Positions 42,336 to 52,206 are shown, counted from the stretch's first letter. The stretch is DNA of 64,000 nt from Chryseobacterium defluvii (GCF_003634775.1 NZ_RBXB01000003.1:1-64000), one strand, 5' to 3'. Made by a program: numbers and translations. Notes: generated by a model not told the origin, from the letters alone.

Positions 42336-45287
42336 TTAGAATGATAAATTAAATCCTATTGTAACAATTCTTGCAGGAGTATATCTATTTGTAGTTGTAC
42401 CATTAAAAGACTGAGCAGGCTCTAATCCTTTTCTCGCGGTTTTACTCCAGATATTTTCCCCTGACAATAACAGTCTTAATGATGTTAAACCATACTGTGA
42501 AATACTTTCCGGGCTGAAGCTATATCCTAGGGTAGCCTGTCTGAAAGTAATAAAGTCTGATTTCACCAACCATCTGCTGGATGCTGCATTAGAATTTGTA
42601 TACGTTGAAGAGTTTAATGCAGGCACATCTGTAATTTGTCCAGGCGTTGTCCATCTGTCTAAAATATCCTTACTTAAAGCTCCTCCCTGAGAATAACTTG
42701 ACATCAAAGACTGATAGTTGGAATCATACGTCATACCTCCTAACTGATAGGTAAACATGGTTGATAATGACCATTGCTTATAGGTGATTGATGTCCCGAA
42801 GCTACCAAACAGGTCAGGAATAGCTGTTCCTGAATAGTCATATTTAGCTTTGTTAAAATTAGTCGTTACCTGAGTGCCATTCACTGTTCTGATATCAGAA
42901 GCCGTAGTACCGGCATAAGCATCAGCAACTAAGAACAATGGCGAACCATCGGCAGGATCTACCCCATACCATTGTCTCAACCAGTAATCATACACTGAAT
43001 GCCCCACTGAAACTTTCTTAGTTCCGTTGATGATCTCTGTAATCCCTGCTGATAATTCCGTTACTTCATTTTTAAGAGTAGATGCATTGGCATTGATATT
43101 CCATGTAAAGTTATCATTTCTAACAACATCAGCACTGATTGCAAATTCAAAACCTCTGTTATACATAGTACCCACATTTTTACTGATACTGTTTCCTGGG
43201 ACACCACCAGATACAGGAAGTGGAACAGGGAAGATAAGATCATCGGTAACTCTGTTATAATAATCTACCGAACCTGTAATTCTATTATTCAAGAAACCAA
43301 AATCCAATCCTAAGTCAGTTTGCTTATTGGATTCCCATGTAATGGAAGGGTCTGCTAAGAAACCAAATAAAATACCCGGTTCCTGTGCATTGTTATATCC
43401 CAGGCTATAAGTACTTTTATACATATAGTAGCTATTGGTTCCATCATTTCCTACTTCCCCATAAGAACCTCTTAACTTAAGCTCACTAATTGTACTTGAA
43501 GCACTTAAAAAATCTTCTGCCTTAATTCTCCATCCTGCTCCTACTGACCAGAATGAGTTCCATCTTACATCTTCTGCAAATCTTGATGAGGCATCCCATC
43601 TGATGGAACCTGATAATAAGTATTTGGATTTATAATCATAATTCAATCTTGAGAATACACTTTCTTTTCTGTAATTATCCGTTTGAGAAGTTACAGTGGT
43701 AGGTGTTACGAAATTGATCAATTCATCATTATCGTCAACCGTTTGTCCTTGTTTGTAGGCATTGAAGTACTCATACATGTATTTGTAATTTTCGTGCCCT
43801 AATAAGAATTCAAAGTTGTGTACTCCAAATTTACGCTTATAGTTTAATAACTGATTCCAGGTAAGCGTTTGCTCTGTAAAGGTTGTTTTCTCAGCCGCAC
43901 CTGCAGGAGCAGCATCACCGATAAGCTTGTTTACATATCTGCTTCGTCTGTTATTTCTGATATCATATCCTACGTTGGTGGATAATGTTAAATACGGATC
44001 AACTTTAAATTCAGCATACGCTCTTGAGATGATATAATAATTTTTAGAGATATCTTTATTCAAAAGGGTTTCCTGGATTACGTTTCTTCCTGCCGCAGCG
44101 TCAGCTCCTCTTGCACTTCCCGCATCATACACTATATTTCCTGCTGCATCATATAAGGTCGCAAAGGTATTTGGATCGTGTGCGTATGGGCTATATATAG
44201 GTCCCATTGTTCTTGTCCAGCTATATGGATTGATATAGGAAGAGTTATTATCTGCTCCGTCAATAGAATTATTTCCGTTGGAAGAAACTCCACTGATACT
44301 TGTTCCTAACTTAAGCCAGCTTTTAATCTGAGAATCCACTTTTAATCTGGCATTAAATCTTTCAAAATCTGATTTTGCCAAATATCCTGTTTCATTAGTA
44401 TAGCCTACAGATGAAAAATAGGTAGTTTTATTAGTTCCACCGCTGTAATTCAGTTCGTAACTCTGTCTGAAACCTGTCTTCATTAATGGTCCCTGCCAGT
44501 CAAGATCAGTATATTTTAATTGAGCGTTCGGGTTTAAAATACCATCCACAACTAATTGATTATCTGCTACGTTGAAAACATTAGTTTTCAATACTCCTGA
44601 AATCAAATTGGTCGTTGCGTAAGCATTTGCAGCAGCAACAGTCGTACCTGGAACAGATGTTAAACGACCGTTTCTCATTGCCTCCCAGATTAATGGATAA
44701 TATTGATATACATCCACTCTATCATATTCCGGAATGGATCTTCCTACATATCCCGTACTCATATTAAAGTTCAGGACGTCTGTTCCTTTTCTACCGGATT
44801 TGGTTGTAATTAATACGACCCCATTAGCTGCCGCAGAACCATATAATGATGTTGATGCAGCATCTTTAAGAATATTAAACGAGGCGATATCATTCGTGTT
44901 AATTGCAGATAGAGAACCGGTATAAATAACACCGTCTACAACATATAAAGGAGACGTTGAAATTCCATACGATCCGATCCCTCTGATCTGAATACTAGGA
45001 GCACTTCCCGGCTGACCCGTTCCTGTAGATACTTTCACCCCAGGACTCGCTCCGTCTATCGCCTGTCCAATATTGGAAATCGGACGATCAGCAAATTGTT
45101 TGGCTTTAATTTCCGTGTTGGAACCAACCAATGTTTCTTTTTTCTGAGAACCATAAGCAACAATCACTACCTCATCAATTTGCTTTTCAGTAGTTGTAGT
45201 ATCCTTATTAGTCCTCTGTGCTTCAACTACTTGCCCGCCTGCAAAAAACAGAACAGCAGTAGTTATTAACGACAATCTTAACTTCAT
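42336..45287 (-). CDS. SusC/RagA TonB-dependent outer-membrane transporter, copy 1
   Basis: A 983-residue TonB-dependent receptor that imports the ligand captured by SusD, powered by TonB. After the signal peptide (MKLRLSLITTAVLFFAGG) comes a short linker, the TonB-box/plug start DEVVIVAYGSQKKETLVGS near 39-57, plug motifs GQAIDGASPGVKV, IRGIGSYG and YGSAAANGVVLITTKSG, and a barrel ending in Phe (IGFNLSF). The N-terminal carboxypeptidase-D-like domain present in most SusC proteins is missing. The frame opens 19 codons earlier but the signal peptide fixes the start at 45287. Substrate unknown; no enzyme genes are near. Confidence 0.93.
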   Translation of the reverse strand: MKLRLSLITTAVLFFAGGQVVEAQRTNKDTTTTEKQIDEVVIVAYGSQKKETLVGSNTEIKAKQFADRPISNIGQAIDGASPGVKVSTGTGQPGSAPSIQIRGIGSYGISTSPLYVVDGVIYTGSLSAINTNDIASFNILKDAASTSLYGSAAANGVVLITTKSGRKGTDVLNFNMSTGYVGRSIPEYDRVDVYQYYPLIWEAMRNGRLTSVPGTTVAAANAYATTNLISGVLKTNVFNVADNQLVVDGILNPNAQLKYTDLDWQGPLMKTGFRQSYELNYSGGTNKTTYFSSVGYTNETGYLAKSDFERFNARLKVDSQIKSWLKLGTSISGVSSNGNNSIDGADNNSSYINPYSWTRTMGPIYSPYAHDPNTFATLYDAAGNIVYDAGSARGADAAAGRNVIQETLLNKDISKNYYIISRAYAEFKVDPYLTLSTNVGYDIRNNRRSRYVNKLIGDAAPAGAAEKTTFTEQTLTWNQLLNYKRKFGVHNFEFLLGHENYKYMYEYFNAYKQGQTVDDNDELINFVTPTTVTSQTDNYRKESVFSRLNYDYKSKYLLSGSIRWDASSRFAEDVRWNSFWSVGAGWRIKAEDFLSASSTISELKLRGSYGEVGNDGTNSYYMYKSTYSLGYNNAQEPGILFGFLADPSITWESNKQTDLGLDFGFLNNRITGSVDYYNRVTDDLIFPVPLPVSGGVPGNSISKNVGTMYNRGFEFAISADVVRNDNFTWNINANASTLKNEVTELSAGITEIINGTKKVSVGHSVYDYWLRQWYGVDPADGSPLFLVADAYAGTTASDIRTVNGTQVTTNFNKAKYDYSGTAIPDLFGSFGTSITYKQWSLSTMFTYQLGGMTYDSNYQSLMSSYSQGGALSKDILDRWTTPGQITDVPALNSSTYTNSNAASSRWLVKSDFITFRQATLGYSFSPESISQYGLTSLRLLLSGENIWSKTARKGLEPAQSFNGTTTNRYTPARIVTIGFNLSF

Positions 45288-45599
45288 ATTAACAAATTTT
45301 AATATTAAAACAGCAAAAGTGTTAATAAATATTAAGATATACAAATATTAGTTAATAATTTAACATATTACCATAGATACTATGCGTTACATTGATTATA
45401 TTTAAAAAAATAAAATATTTATTAATAGTTCAATATGAATGAAACAAAAACAATTAAAAATATAAAATTATTGATAAATTTCAATAATTTTATTCAATAT
45501 ATTGTGAATAAATCACATGTAAAAATTCTAATTTCTTTCAGTTAAAAAGGCGACCTCTCACGAGAATCGCCTATGAAATATTAAAATTTGAATAAAGAG
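45288..45599. other. 312-base spacer between the two SusC/SusD units
   Basis: Very AT-rich. The right end holds the terminator of the second unit (45543-45572). The left half is the leader of SusC copy 1 and starts with ATATTAACAAATTTTAAT-like sequence resembling the leader of copy 2 (ATATTAATTAAATTTTTAA). No exact TAnnTTTG box with good spacing is seen, and no gene. Confidence 0.5.
45543..45572 (-). terminator. Terminator after SusD copy 2
   Basis: AGGCGA (45548-45553) pairs with TCGCCT (45567-45572), with inner pairing CTC/GAG (45555-45557 with 45562-45564); read leftwards it is followed by TTTTTAAC. It makes the two SusC/SusD units separate transcripts. Confidence 0.65.
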
Positions 45600-47114
45600 C
45601 TACAATGGATTCTGTTCAATAAGCGGATTGGCATTGATTTCCGCCCTAGGAATCAAATATTGCCATCTGTTATCGGTATTAGGAACTGTCAACAGACTAT
45701 TCGTAACGATGGAAGAATGATTAGCTCCGGTTCTGTCTAATCCCTGATTCAGCCTTTTAAGGTCCAGAAATCTGAATCCTTCTCCCCAAAGCTCTATTCT
45801 TCTGCTGTTCAGGATTTCTGTAATATAAGCAGCTCCGGTAGTAGTTGCCCCCACATAAGAAGGATTTCTGTTTTTTGTAAATTCATTAAATACTAATTTG
45901 GATCCTGCTTCATCACCTGCTTTAGCTTTAGCTTCAGCTTCTATAAGGTACATTTCAGCAGCTCTCATATACGGAACATCTACTCTGCTATCTGAAAGAC
46001 TTGCTGATAAAAATTTCTGACTTGTATAAGGGAATTTTGAATAAGTTGACGGCAATGCAAGTGCAGTGTGTTGTCCGGTAGGATCCACAACTTTCGTTCT
46101 CACATCTGTAGACGGAAACATAGCAAAAAGCTTACTGTTCATGGCTTTAGGGCCTCCCTTAACACTTGTGGAACCAAAATTTCTGGACATGTATGCCCCA
46201 AAATTACCAAAAACATCTGACTGATCCGTAATAATAGTAGCTCCCCACATCCACTCTCCGTTTCCTTCAAGGTTATTAAATCCTGAGGTGTATGTTGCGT
46301 TATTCATTAAGGCAAACCCTACTCTAGCCTGTTGAGCAGAAGATGCTGCCAATGTATAATTTCCTTGAGTAAGAGCAACTCTGGCTCTTAACCCCAAAAC
46401 CACCTTATCATTAAAATGAGATTTTGCCGCTCTTGTGCTGCTTAATCTTGTTAACGCTTCAGCAATATCCTTATTGATCTGGGCATATACTTCCTCTACT
46501 GTGTTTCTGGCCATTGGAGTTTCGTCAGCTAACACCTTTAAAGGAACTCCTAACTGACTGTTTGTTGTATTAGGTACATATCTTTTTCCATAGATCTGAA
46601 CCAACATATAATAGCAAAACGCCCTGAAGGCATAAGCTTCCCCGATGGCCTGCTTAATAGTGGCCGCATCTGCTGCATTAGGTGCCGGAACGTTGGGTCC
46701 GTTGGCAATGACAAGATTCGCATTTCTGATCAAGGCATAGTAGAATTGGTAAGGATAAAAATCAAAGGTTGCATTATCATTTACCTGATCCTGCCATCTG
46801 ACTGTTGTGATATACCAACCACTGGATGTGGAAGTAAAAACCAGATCTTCTCCTAAGGCATCCATCATGATCATAATTCCACCCTGCCCGTTTTGCCCCT
46901 GGCTTTCATTCTGTCTGAAATACATATCCCTGTGCATCCCATTGATAATCGCCTTAAGATTGGAGGCACTGGAATAAGCCGTTTCTTCAGAAACAGCCGT
47001 TGTAGGATCTGTTTCAAGATAATCACTGCTGCAAGAGGTATTAAAACATAAAACAAACAGTAAAGAAGATAACAGGGCAATTTTTTTATATTGTTTTTTT
47101 ATGATACTTTTCAT
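45600..47114 (-). CDS. SusD/RagB nutrient-binding lipoprotein, copy 2
   Basis: A 504-residue lipoprotein (lipobox NTSC, Cys28), colinear with the copy at 40805-42319 without visible insertions. Conserved features are the same: DYLETDPTTAVSEETAYSS, MIMMDALGEDLVF, IYGKRYVPNTTNSQLGVP, RIELWGEGFRFLDLKR, and the identical last 20 residues. Differences cluster near residues 98-105 (NDNATFDF) and 296-325 (ITDQSDVF, FGSTSVKGGPKA), regions that could change ligand contacts. It is 16 bases from its SusC, as in copy 1. Confidence 0.93.
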   Translation of the reverse strand: MKSIIKKQYKKIALLSSLLFVLCFNTSCSSDYLETDPTTAVSEETAYSSASNLKAIINGMHRDMYFRQNESQGQNGQGGIMIMMDALGEDLVFTSTSSGWYITTVRWQDQVNDNATFDFYPYQFYYALIRNANLVIANGPNVPAPNAADAATIKQAIGEAYAFRAFCYYMLVQIYGKRYVPNTTNSQLGVPLKVLADETPMARNTVEEVYAQINKDIAEALTRLSSTRAAKSHFNDKVVLGLRARVALTQGNYTLAASSAQQARVGFALMNNATYTSGFNNLEGNGEWMWGATIITDQSDVFGNFGAYMSRNFGSTSVKGGPKAMNSKLFAMFPSTDVRTKVVDPTGQHTALALPSTYSKFPYTSQKFLSASLSDSRVDVPYMRAAEMYLIEAEAKAKAGDEAGSKLVFNEFTKNRNPSYVGATTTGAAYITEILNSRRIELWGEGFRFLDLKRLNQGLDRTGANHSSIVTNSLLTVPNTDNRWQYLIPRAEINANPLIEQNPL

Positions 47115-47129
47115 AATCTCAATTTAAAT

Positions 47130-50078
47130 TTAGAATGATAAATTAAATCCTATTGTAATAATCCTTGACGGTGTATATCTGTTCGCCGTACTTCCATTGA
47201 AAGTTTGCACGGGTTCCAATCCTTTTCTCGCCGTTTTACTCCAAAGATTTTCTCCCGACAGCAATATTTTCAGGGATGTTAATCCGTACTGTGAAATACT
47301 CTCCGGATAGAAACTATATCCTAAAGTAGCCTGCCTGAAAGAAATAAAATCCGACTTAACCAGCCATCTGTTTGATGCCGCATTTGAGTGTGGAGCCGTC
47401 GAAGAGTTTAGTGCCGGTATATCTGTAATTTGTCCGGGCGTTGTCCATCTGTCTAGAATATCTTTGCTTAAAGCTCCTCCCTGAGAATAACTTGACATCA
47501 AAGACTGATAGTTGGAATCATACGTCATACCTCCTAACTGATAGGTAAACATGGTTGATAATGACCACTGCTTATAGGCGATCGATGTCCCGAAGCTACC
47601 AAACAGGTCTGGAATAGCCGTACCTGAATAATCAAATTTAGCCTTAGTATTATTGGTGGTTACCAAAGTACCATTCACTGTTCTGATATCAGAGGCGGTA
47701 GTACCCGCATATGCATCGGCGACTAAAAACAGAGGTGATCCATCGGCAGGATCTACCCCATACCACTGTTTTAACCAATAATCATATACGGAATGTCCAA
47801 CGGATACCTTTTTAGTCCCACTAATAATTTCTGTAATTCCGTCTGATAATTTGGTAACTTCGTTTTTTAAGGTTGATGCATTAGCATTAATATTCCAGGT
47901 TAAATTTTCATTCCTGATAATATCCGCGCTAATAGCAAATTCAAAACCCCGATTATACATGGTACCTACATTTTTAATAATACTGTTTCCCGGAATACCG
48001 TTGGATACAGGCGACGGAACCGGAAAAATAAGATCATCGGTAATCCTGTTATAATATTCTACGGAACCTGTAATTCTGCTATCAAAGAATCCAAAATCCA
48101 ATCCTGCATCCGTTTGCTTATTAGCTTCCCATGTAATGGAAGGGTCTGCAAAGAAATTAAATAAAATGCCTGGTTCCTGGACATTATTGTATCCTAAAGC
48201 ATAGGTACTTTGATACATATAATATTCATTAGTCCCATCATTTCCTACCTCACCGTAAGATCCACGTAATTTAAGTTCGCTGACTGTATTTGATTTTCTC
48301 AAAAAATCCTCTGCCTTGATTCTCCACCCTGCCCCTATAGACCAGAAGGAATCCCACCTTACATCTTTTGCAAATCTTGATGAGGCATCCCATCGAATGG
48401 ATGCAGAGAGTAAATATTTGGATTTATAGTCATAGTTCAGCCGTGAGAAAACACCTTCTTTTCTATAATTATCAGTTTGTGATGTCGCATCCGTAATGGT
48501 TACAAAGTTGATCAGATCATCATTATTATCAACAACCTGGTCTTTTTTACTTGCAGAGGAAAATTCATATAAATATTTATAATTTTCATGTCCCAGCATA
48601 AACTCAAAATTATGCATTCCAAATTTTCGCTTGTAATTTAAAAGCTGATTAAAAGTCAGGGTCTGCTCAGTAAAGGTAGCCCTTGTAGCATTCCCGGCAG
48701 GAGCCGCATCTCCAATAATCTTATTTCCATATCTGTTCCTCCTGAAGTTTCTGATATCATAGCCTACATTGGTAGATAAGGTTAAATACGGATCAACTTT
48801 AAATTCCGCATAGGCTCTCGAAATAATATAATAGTTTTTGGTAATATTTTTATTGAGAATCACTTCCTGAATGACATTTCTTCCGGTTGCAGCATCAACC
48901 CCTCTTGCGCTTCCCGGATCATACATAATATTTCCATCGTCATCATACAGAGTTGCAAAAGTAGTGGGATCGTGTGCATATGGGCTATATATCGGGCCTA
49001 TTGTTCTTGTCCACCTGAAAGGGTTCTGAAAGGCATTATTACTCTCTGCTCCATCTACTGCATTATTACCATTGGAGGCAACCCCGCTGATACTGGTACC
49101 CAATTTAAGCCAGCTTTTAATCTGTGAATCAACTTTTAACCTGGCAGTAAATCTTTCAAAATCCGACTTGATTACATATCCTGTTTCATTAGTATAGCTC
49201 ACTGAAGCAAAATATGTGGTTTTATTACTCCCACCACTGTAATTCAATTCATAATTTTGTCTGAAGCCCGTCTTCATCAACGGTTTTTGCCAGTCCAGGT
49301 CCGTATACTTTAGTTGGGCATTGGGATTAAGTATACCATCGACCACCAATTGATTATCCGCCACATTAAAAACATTTGTTTTCAGAACTCCTGAAATTAA
49401 ATTGGTTGTTGCATAGGTGTTGGCTGCTGCAAGACCGTCTGAAGGATTAGTCGTCAATCTTCCGTTCCGGATCGCTTCCCAGATCAACGGGTAATATTGA
49501 TGTACATCTACTCTATCATATTCCGGAATAGATCTTCCTACATATCCTGTACTCATATTAAAGTTCAGAATGTCGGTTCCTTTTCTACCGGATTTTGTTG
49601 TGATCAGTATGACTCCATTCGCTGCTGCTGAACCATATAAAGATGTAGAAGCAGCATCTTTCAATATATTAAAGGAAGCAATGTCATTTGGATTTATTGC
49701 GGATAACGAACCGGTGTATACCACACCGTCTACCACATATAAGGGTGCTGTAGAAATGCCATAAGAGCCAATACCCCTAATCTGAATACTGGGAGCACTA
49801 CCCGGCTGCCCTGTACTGGTAGCCACTTTTACACCAGGACTGGCTCCGTCTATAGCCTGTCCGATATTAGAAATCGGACGATCTGCAAATTGCTTCGCCT
49901 TAATCTCAGTATTAGACCCTACCAGTGTTTCCTTTTTTTGAGTACCATAAGCCACTATAACAACTTCATCAATCTGATTTTCTTTAGCCGCCGTATCTTT
50001 CTTTTTACTTTGTGCATCAATCATTTGTCCTGTAAAGAACAAAACAGCAGTAGTTAGAATTGACAATCTTATTTTCAT
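47130..50078 (-). CDS. SusC/RagA TonB-dependent outer-membrane transporter, copy 2
   Basis: A 982-residue TonB-dependent receptor, paralogous over its whole length to the copy at 42336-45287: signal peptide (MKIRLSILTTAVLFFTGQ), DEVVIVAYGTQKKETLVGS, GQAIDGASPGVKV, YGSAAANGVILITTKSG, and barrel end ITIGFNLSF. It also lacks the carboxypeptidase-D-like N-terminal domain. Two tandem ATGs (50081 and 50078) are possible starts; 50078 aligns with copy 1. Divergence between copies is mostly conservative, with short variable stretches in barrel loops (for example around SSASKKDQVVDNN). Confidence 0.92.
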   Translation of the reverse strand: MKIRLSILTTAVLFFTGQMIDAQSKKKDTAAKENQIDEVVIVAYGTQKKETLVGSNTEIKAKQFADRPISNIGQAIDGASPGVKVATSTGQPGSAPSIQIRGIGSYGISTAPLYVVDGVVYTGSLSAINPNDIASFNILKDAASTSLYGSAAANGVILITTKSGRKGTDILNFNMSTGYVGRSIPEYDRVDVHQYYPLIWEAIRNGRLTTNPSDGLAAANTYATTNLISGVLKTNVFNVADNQLVVDGILNPNAQLKYTDLDWQKPLMKTGFRQNYELNYSGGSNKTTYFASVSYTNETGYVIKSDFERFTARLKVDSQIKSWLKLGTSISGVASNGNNAVDGAESNNAFQNPFRWTRTIGPIYSPYAHDPTTFATLYDDDGNIMYDPGSARGVDAATGRNVIQEVILNKNITKNYYIISRAYAEFKVDPYLTLSTNVGYDIRNFRRNRYGNKIIGDAAPAGNATRATFTEQTLTFNQLLNYKRKFGMHNFEFMLGHENYKYLYEFSSASKKDQVVDNNDDLINFVTITDATSQTDNYRKEGVFSRLNYDYKSKYLLSASIRWDASSRFAKDVRWDSFWSIGAGWRIKAEDFLRKSNTVSELKLRGSYGEVGNDGTNEYYMYQSTYALGYNNVQEPGILFNFFADPSITWEANKQTDAGLDFGFFDSRITGSVEYYNRITDDLIFPVPSPVSNGIPGNSIIKNVGTMYNRGFEFAISADIIRNENLTWNINANASTLKNEVTKLSDGITEIISGTKKVSVGHSVYDYWLKQWYGVDPADGSPLFLVADAYAGTTASDIRTVNGTLVTTNNTKAKFDYSGTAIPDLFGSFGTSIAYKQWSLSTMFTYQLGGMTYDSNYQSLMSSYSQGGALSKDILDRWTTPGQITDIPALNSSTAPHSNAASNRWLVKSDFISFRQATLGYSFYPESISQYGLTSLKILLSGENLWSKTARKGLEPVQTFNGSTANRYTPSRIITIGFNLSF

Positions 50079-50081
50079 CAT

Positions 50082-50800
50082 ATTAATTAAATTTTTAATA
50101 TTTCTAACAAGTATGTTAACAAATAAAATTGTTAAAATTCTCACCTTTAATACACTTGAGAGCTTCCGGGTTAAATCCGTTTCCCATGTTTTTTGTTTCA
50201 GAAAAATGAGTATAACACTCTAATACTGTATAATTTATAAAACATTTATTTTTTGAAAAAATAAATGGAAACATGTAATTTTTCATCATAATTAATTTAA
50301 GTCATGTTTTTATGTAAATTGCTTTAACAGCTACATTCAGGCAGCCTACTTTCGAAAGTAATCATTGAATACAAGAAATGCATTACTGCAATTTAACTGC
50401 ATTTCCACAAAATTCTAATTTTCAATACAATACGTAAAAAAATACTTAAAGCGCAGTATAAATGCAGTATAAAAACAATTATAATATGAATAAACACACC
50501 CGTTACAACTGGTGATAAAGTGATATTTAAACCACGGGGCCTTATAGAAATGAAGTTATTTTGTAATTTTTTAAGCAATCCAAGTGTATTTCGGTTTTAA
50601 CCGTTACAGTGTAAACTGGTTGGAAAGTTGTGGGTCAATTTTTAATTTGTTTCTTGTAAGAATCAACAAACCCTGCTTTCTCAGGCAGGGTTTTAAGAAT
50701 TTTCAATAAGCACATCTATTTACTTCAGCTCAGAATAAATAGAACCATTTATATCCGTATCAGGAACTGTAATAATCAGAAGGCATTCAGACAATACATA
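50082..50800. other. 719-base spacer upstream of SusC copy 2
   Basis: No convincing gene. Contents: the leader of SusC copy 2; a 12-base palindrome ACTTTCGAAAGT at about 50349-50360; a hairpin at 50668-50693; an open frame of 61 codons on the minus strand (50393-50578) without family-like composition. The length is unusual for this compact window and could hold regulatory sites for the SusC/SusD units or the remains of a lost gene. Confidence 0.5.
50668..50693. terminator. Terminator-type hairpin
   Basis: AAACCCTGC (50668-50676) pairs with GCAGGGTTT (50685-50693) with an 8-base loop. It lies 108 bases beyond the enoyl-CoA hydratase stop. The T-rich tail is better on the rightward strand, where no gene is known, so it may end leftward read-through or a short rightward RNA. 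Confidence 0.6.
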
Positions 50801-51565
50801 TTATTTTACTCTTAATCTTTCTTTAATGGCTTCAATATTCTTTTTTGCAGAATCTTCCAGAATTAAACTTGCGCTCATATGAATTCTGGCAGGCATCAGC
50901 TCATTGAAATGATCTGTACCTTCCCAGGATACTTTCTTGATTAATGCTAATGCATCACTGCTCCTTGAAGCTAGGGTCTGTAAAAATTTTTCCAGCTTGC
51001 TATCCATTTCTTCAATATTCTCAGAAACGGAATGATACACATTATGCTGTTCTGCCCATTCAGCTGATCTGAAATCGGCATCAATAGCCATTGCAGAAAA
51101 TTGAGATTTCCCCATTTTTCGTTCAACATAAGGACCAATAACAAACGGACCAATTCCTAAATTGATTTCTGTTAAAGCTAAAGCAGAATCCTTAGTAGCA
51201 AAACAATAATCTGCTCCACAAGCAATTCCTACTCCTCCTCCTGTTGTTTTACCCTGAACTCTTACCACTACAATCTTACCACAGTTTCTCATCGCATTCA
51301 AAACTTTGGCAAAACCACCAAAGAATTTTGTGGAAGTTTCCAATTCTTCAATAGCCAAAAGCTCATCAAAGCTCGCTCCGGCACAGAATGCTTTTTCGCC
51401 TTCACTTTTGATCAGGATTGCCTTTACTTCCTCTTTAGCCCCTTCATCTAAAATAGTTTGAGCCAGTTTTTCTAAAATAGCCCCGGGAAGAGAGTTGCTT
51501 TTTGGTGTCCCGAAAGTAATCTCCGAGATATTATTTTTCAGTTCTGATACTACGAATTCGTTCAT
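50801..51565 (-). CDS. Enoyl-CoA hydratase/isomerase family protein
   Basis: A 254-residue crotonase-fold enzyme. The oxyanion-hole segments are FCAGASFDEL (near 59-68) and TGGGVGIACGAD (near 107-118). Of the two catalytic glutamates of classical enoyl-CoA hydratase, the second is present (ALTEINLGIGP) but the first is replaced by Gly (GGGVGIA instead of GGGCELA), so hydration may be changed to isomerase or another crotonase reaction. The paa operon nearby lacks a clear paaF, and this gene could supply that step, but it is about 4 kb from paaZ and separately transcribed. Confidence 0.85.
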   Translation of the reverse strand: MNEFVVSELKNNISEITFGTPKSNSLPGAILEKLAQTILDEGAKEEVKAILIKSEGEKAFCAGASFDELLAIEELETSTKFFGGFAKVLNAMRNCGKIVVVRVQGKTTGGGVGIACGADYCFATKDSALALTEINLGIGPFVIGPYVERKMGKSQFSAMAIDADFRSAEWAEQHNVYHSVSENIEEMDSKLEKFLQTLASRSSDALALIKKVSWEGTDHFNELMPARIHMSASLILEDSAKKNIEAIKERLRVK

Positions 51566-51726
51566 TTTTAGATTTATTTGAATGGATACAAAAATACTAA
51601 ATACACAGCGTTTAAAGAAATTAAAGTATATAAATTGGCTCTTTAAACTACTTTGTTATTACTCCGTATAAATACTAAAAATATAATTTGGTCACTTTTA
51701 CTCTATTCTCATTTTTTATCTGATGC

Positions 51727-51734
51727 TACATTTG
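51727..51734 (+). promoter_or_regulatory. -7 box upstream of the unknown 114-residue protein gene
   Basis: TACATTTG is an exact consensus match, placing the transcription start near 51741 and a leader of about 95 bases before the ATG at 51835. That leader contains the repeated motif at 51782-51811. Confidence 0.45.
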
Positions 51735-51781
51735 TAATGTTCATTTCAAACATGAAGCTTCAACAACTGAACAAAAGGGAA

Positions 51782-51811
51782 AATCCGAAAGCCCTTGAAA
51801 AGTGTAGGAAA
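51782..51811 (+). promoter_or_regulatory. Shared leader motif, copy 1
   Basis: AATCCGAAAGCC followed after 9 bases by a TGTAGGAAA stretch, ending 24 bases before the start codon at 51835. A similar element lies at the same distance before the next gene. Upstream GGG (51776-51778) can pair with CCC (51792-51794), putting ATCCGAAA in a loop. Likely a conserved RNA or protein-binding site in the leader; class unknown. Confidence 0.45.
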
Positions 51812-51834
51812 ATTTAACTTTAAAAATCAACACC

Positions 51835-52179
51835 ATGTCTTATCCATTAGTTAAAATCACAAACTCCACCAATTACATTGCAAGCGGTAAAGTATCCTAT
51901 ATGAGTATTTTCTGTTCCGATGACGATTACAGCGTTACACCTAATACTACCTGGGAAGCAAAAAGCAGAGGAGTATGCTTGCTTACAGAAATCTCAGCAA
52001 CTATAAAAACGCCAAACGGAGAGGTAGTAGCTACTCCTTACACTTCATCAGGAACATCGTACAGCAATTTTGCCATACTACAAACAGGACCGAATTCTTT
52101 TGCGGTTACCAGAATAGTAAATTTAAGTGAAGATCAGGTTCCTGAAGATTATGTAGAACCTACTGTACAACAAAAATAA
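51835..52179 (+). CDS. Unknown small protein
   Basis: A 114-residue protein without signal peptide or membrane helix, starting MSYPLVKITNSTNYIASGKV. It looks like a single beta-sandwich domain: alternating beta strands, a DDDYSVTPNTTWEAKSRGVC segment in the middle and two cysteines (Cys29 and Cys48). I do not recognise the family. It shares a leader motif with the tail-collar gene downstream, has its own promoter and ends at a strong terminator, so the two appear coregulated rather than cotranscribed. Confidence 0.8.
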   Translation: MSYPLVKITNSTNYIASGKVSYMSIFCSDDDYSVTPNTTWEAKSRGVCLLTEISATIKTPNGEVVATPYTSSGTSYSNFAILQTGPNSFAVTRIVNLSEDQVPEDYVEPTVQQK

Positions 52180-52206
52180 GTATGGTAGTCCATAAACTTT
52201 CAATCA

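Noticed and set aside
40805..50144. Composite transposon as cause of the SusC/SusD duplication
   Set aside because: No transposase or terminal inverted repeats at the borders; simple unequal crossing-over explains the layout.
50393..50578. Open frame of 61 codons on the minus strand in the spacer upstream of SusC copy 2
   Set aside because: One hydrophobic stretch only, no promoter or family match; treated as noncoding.
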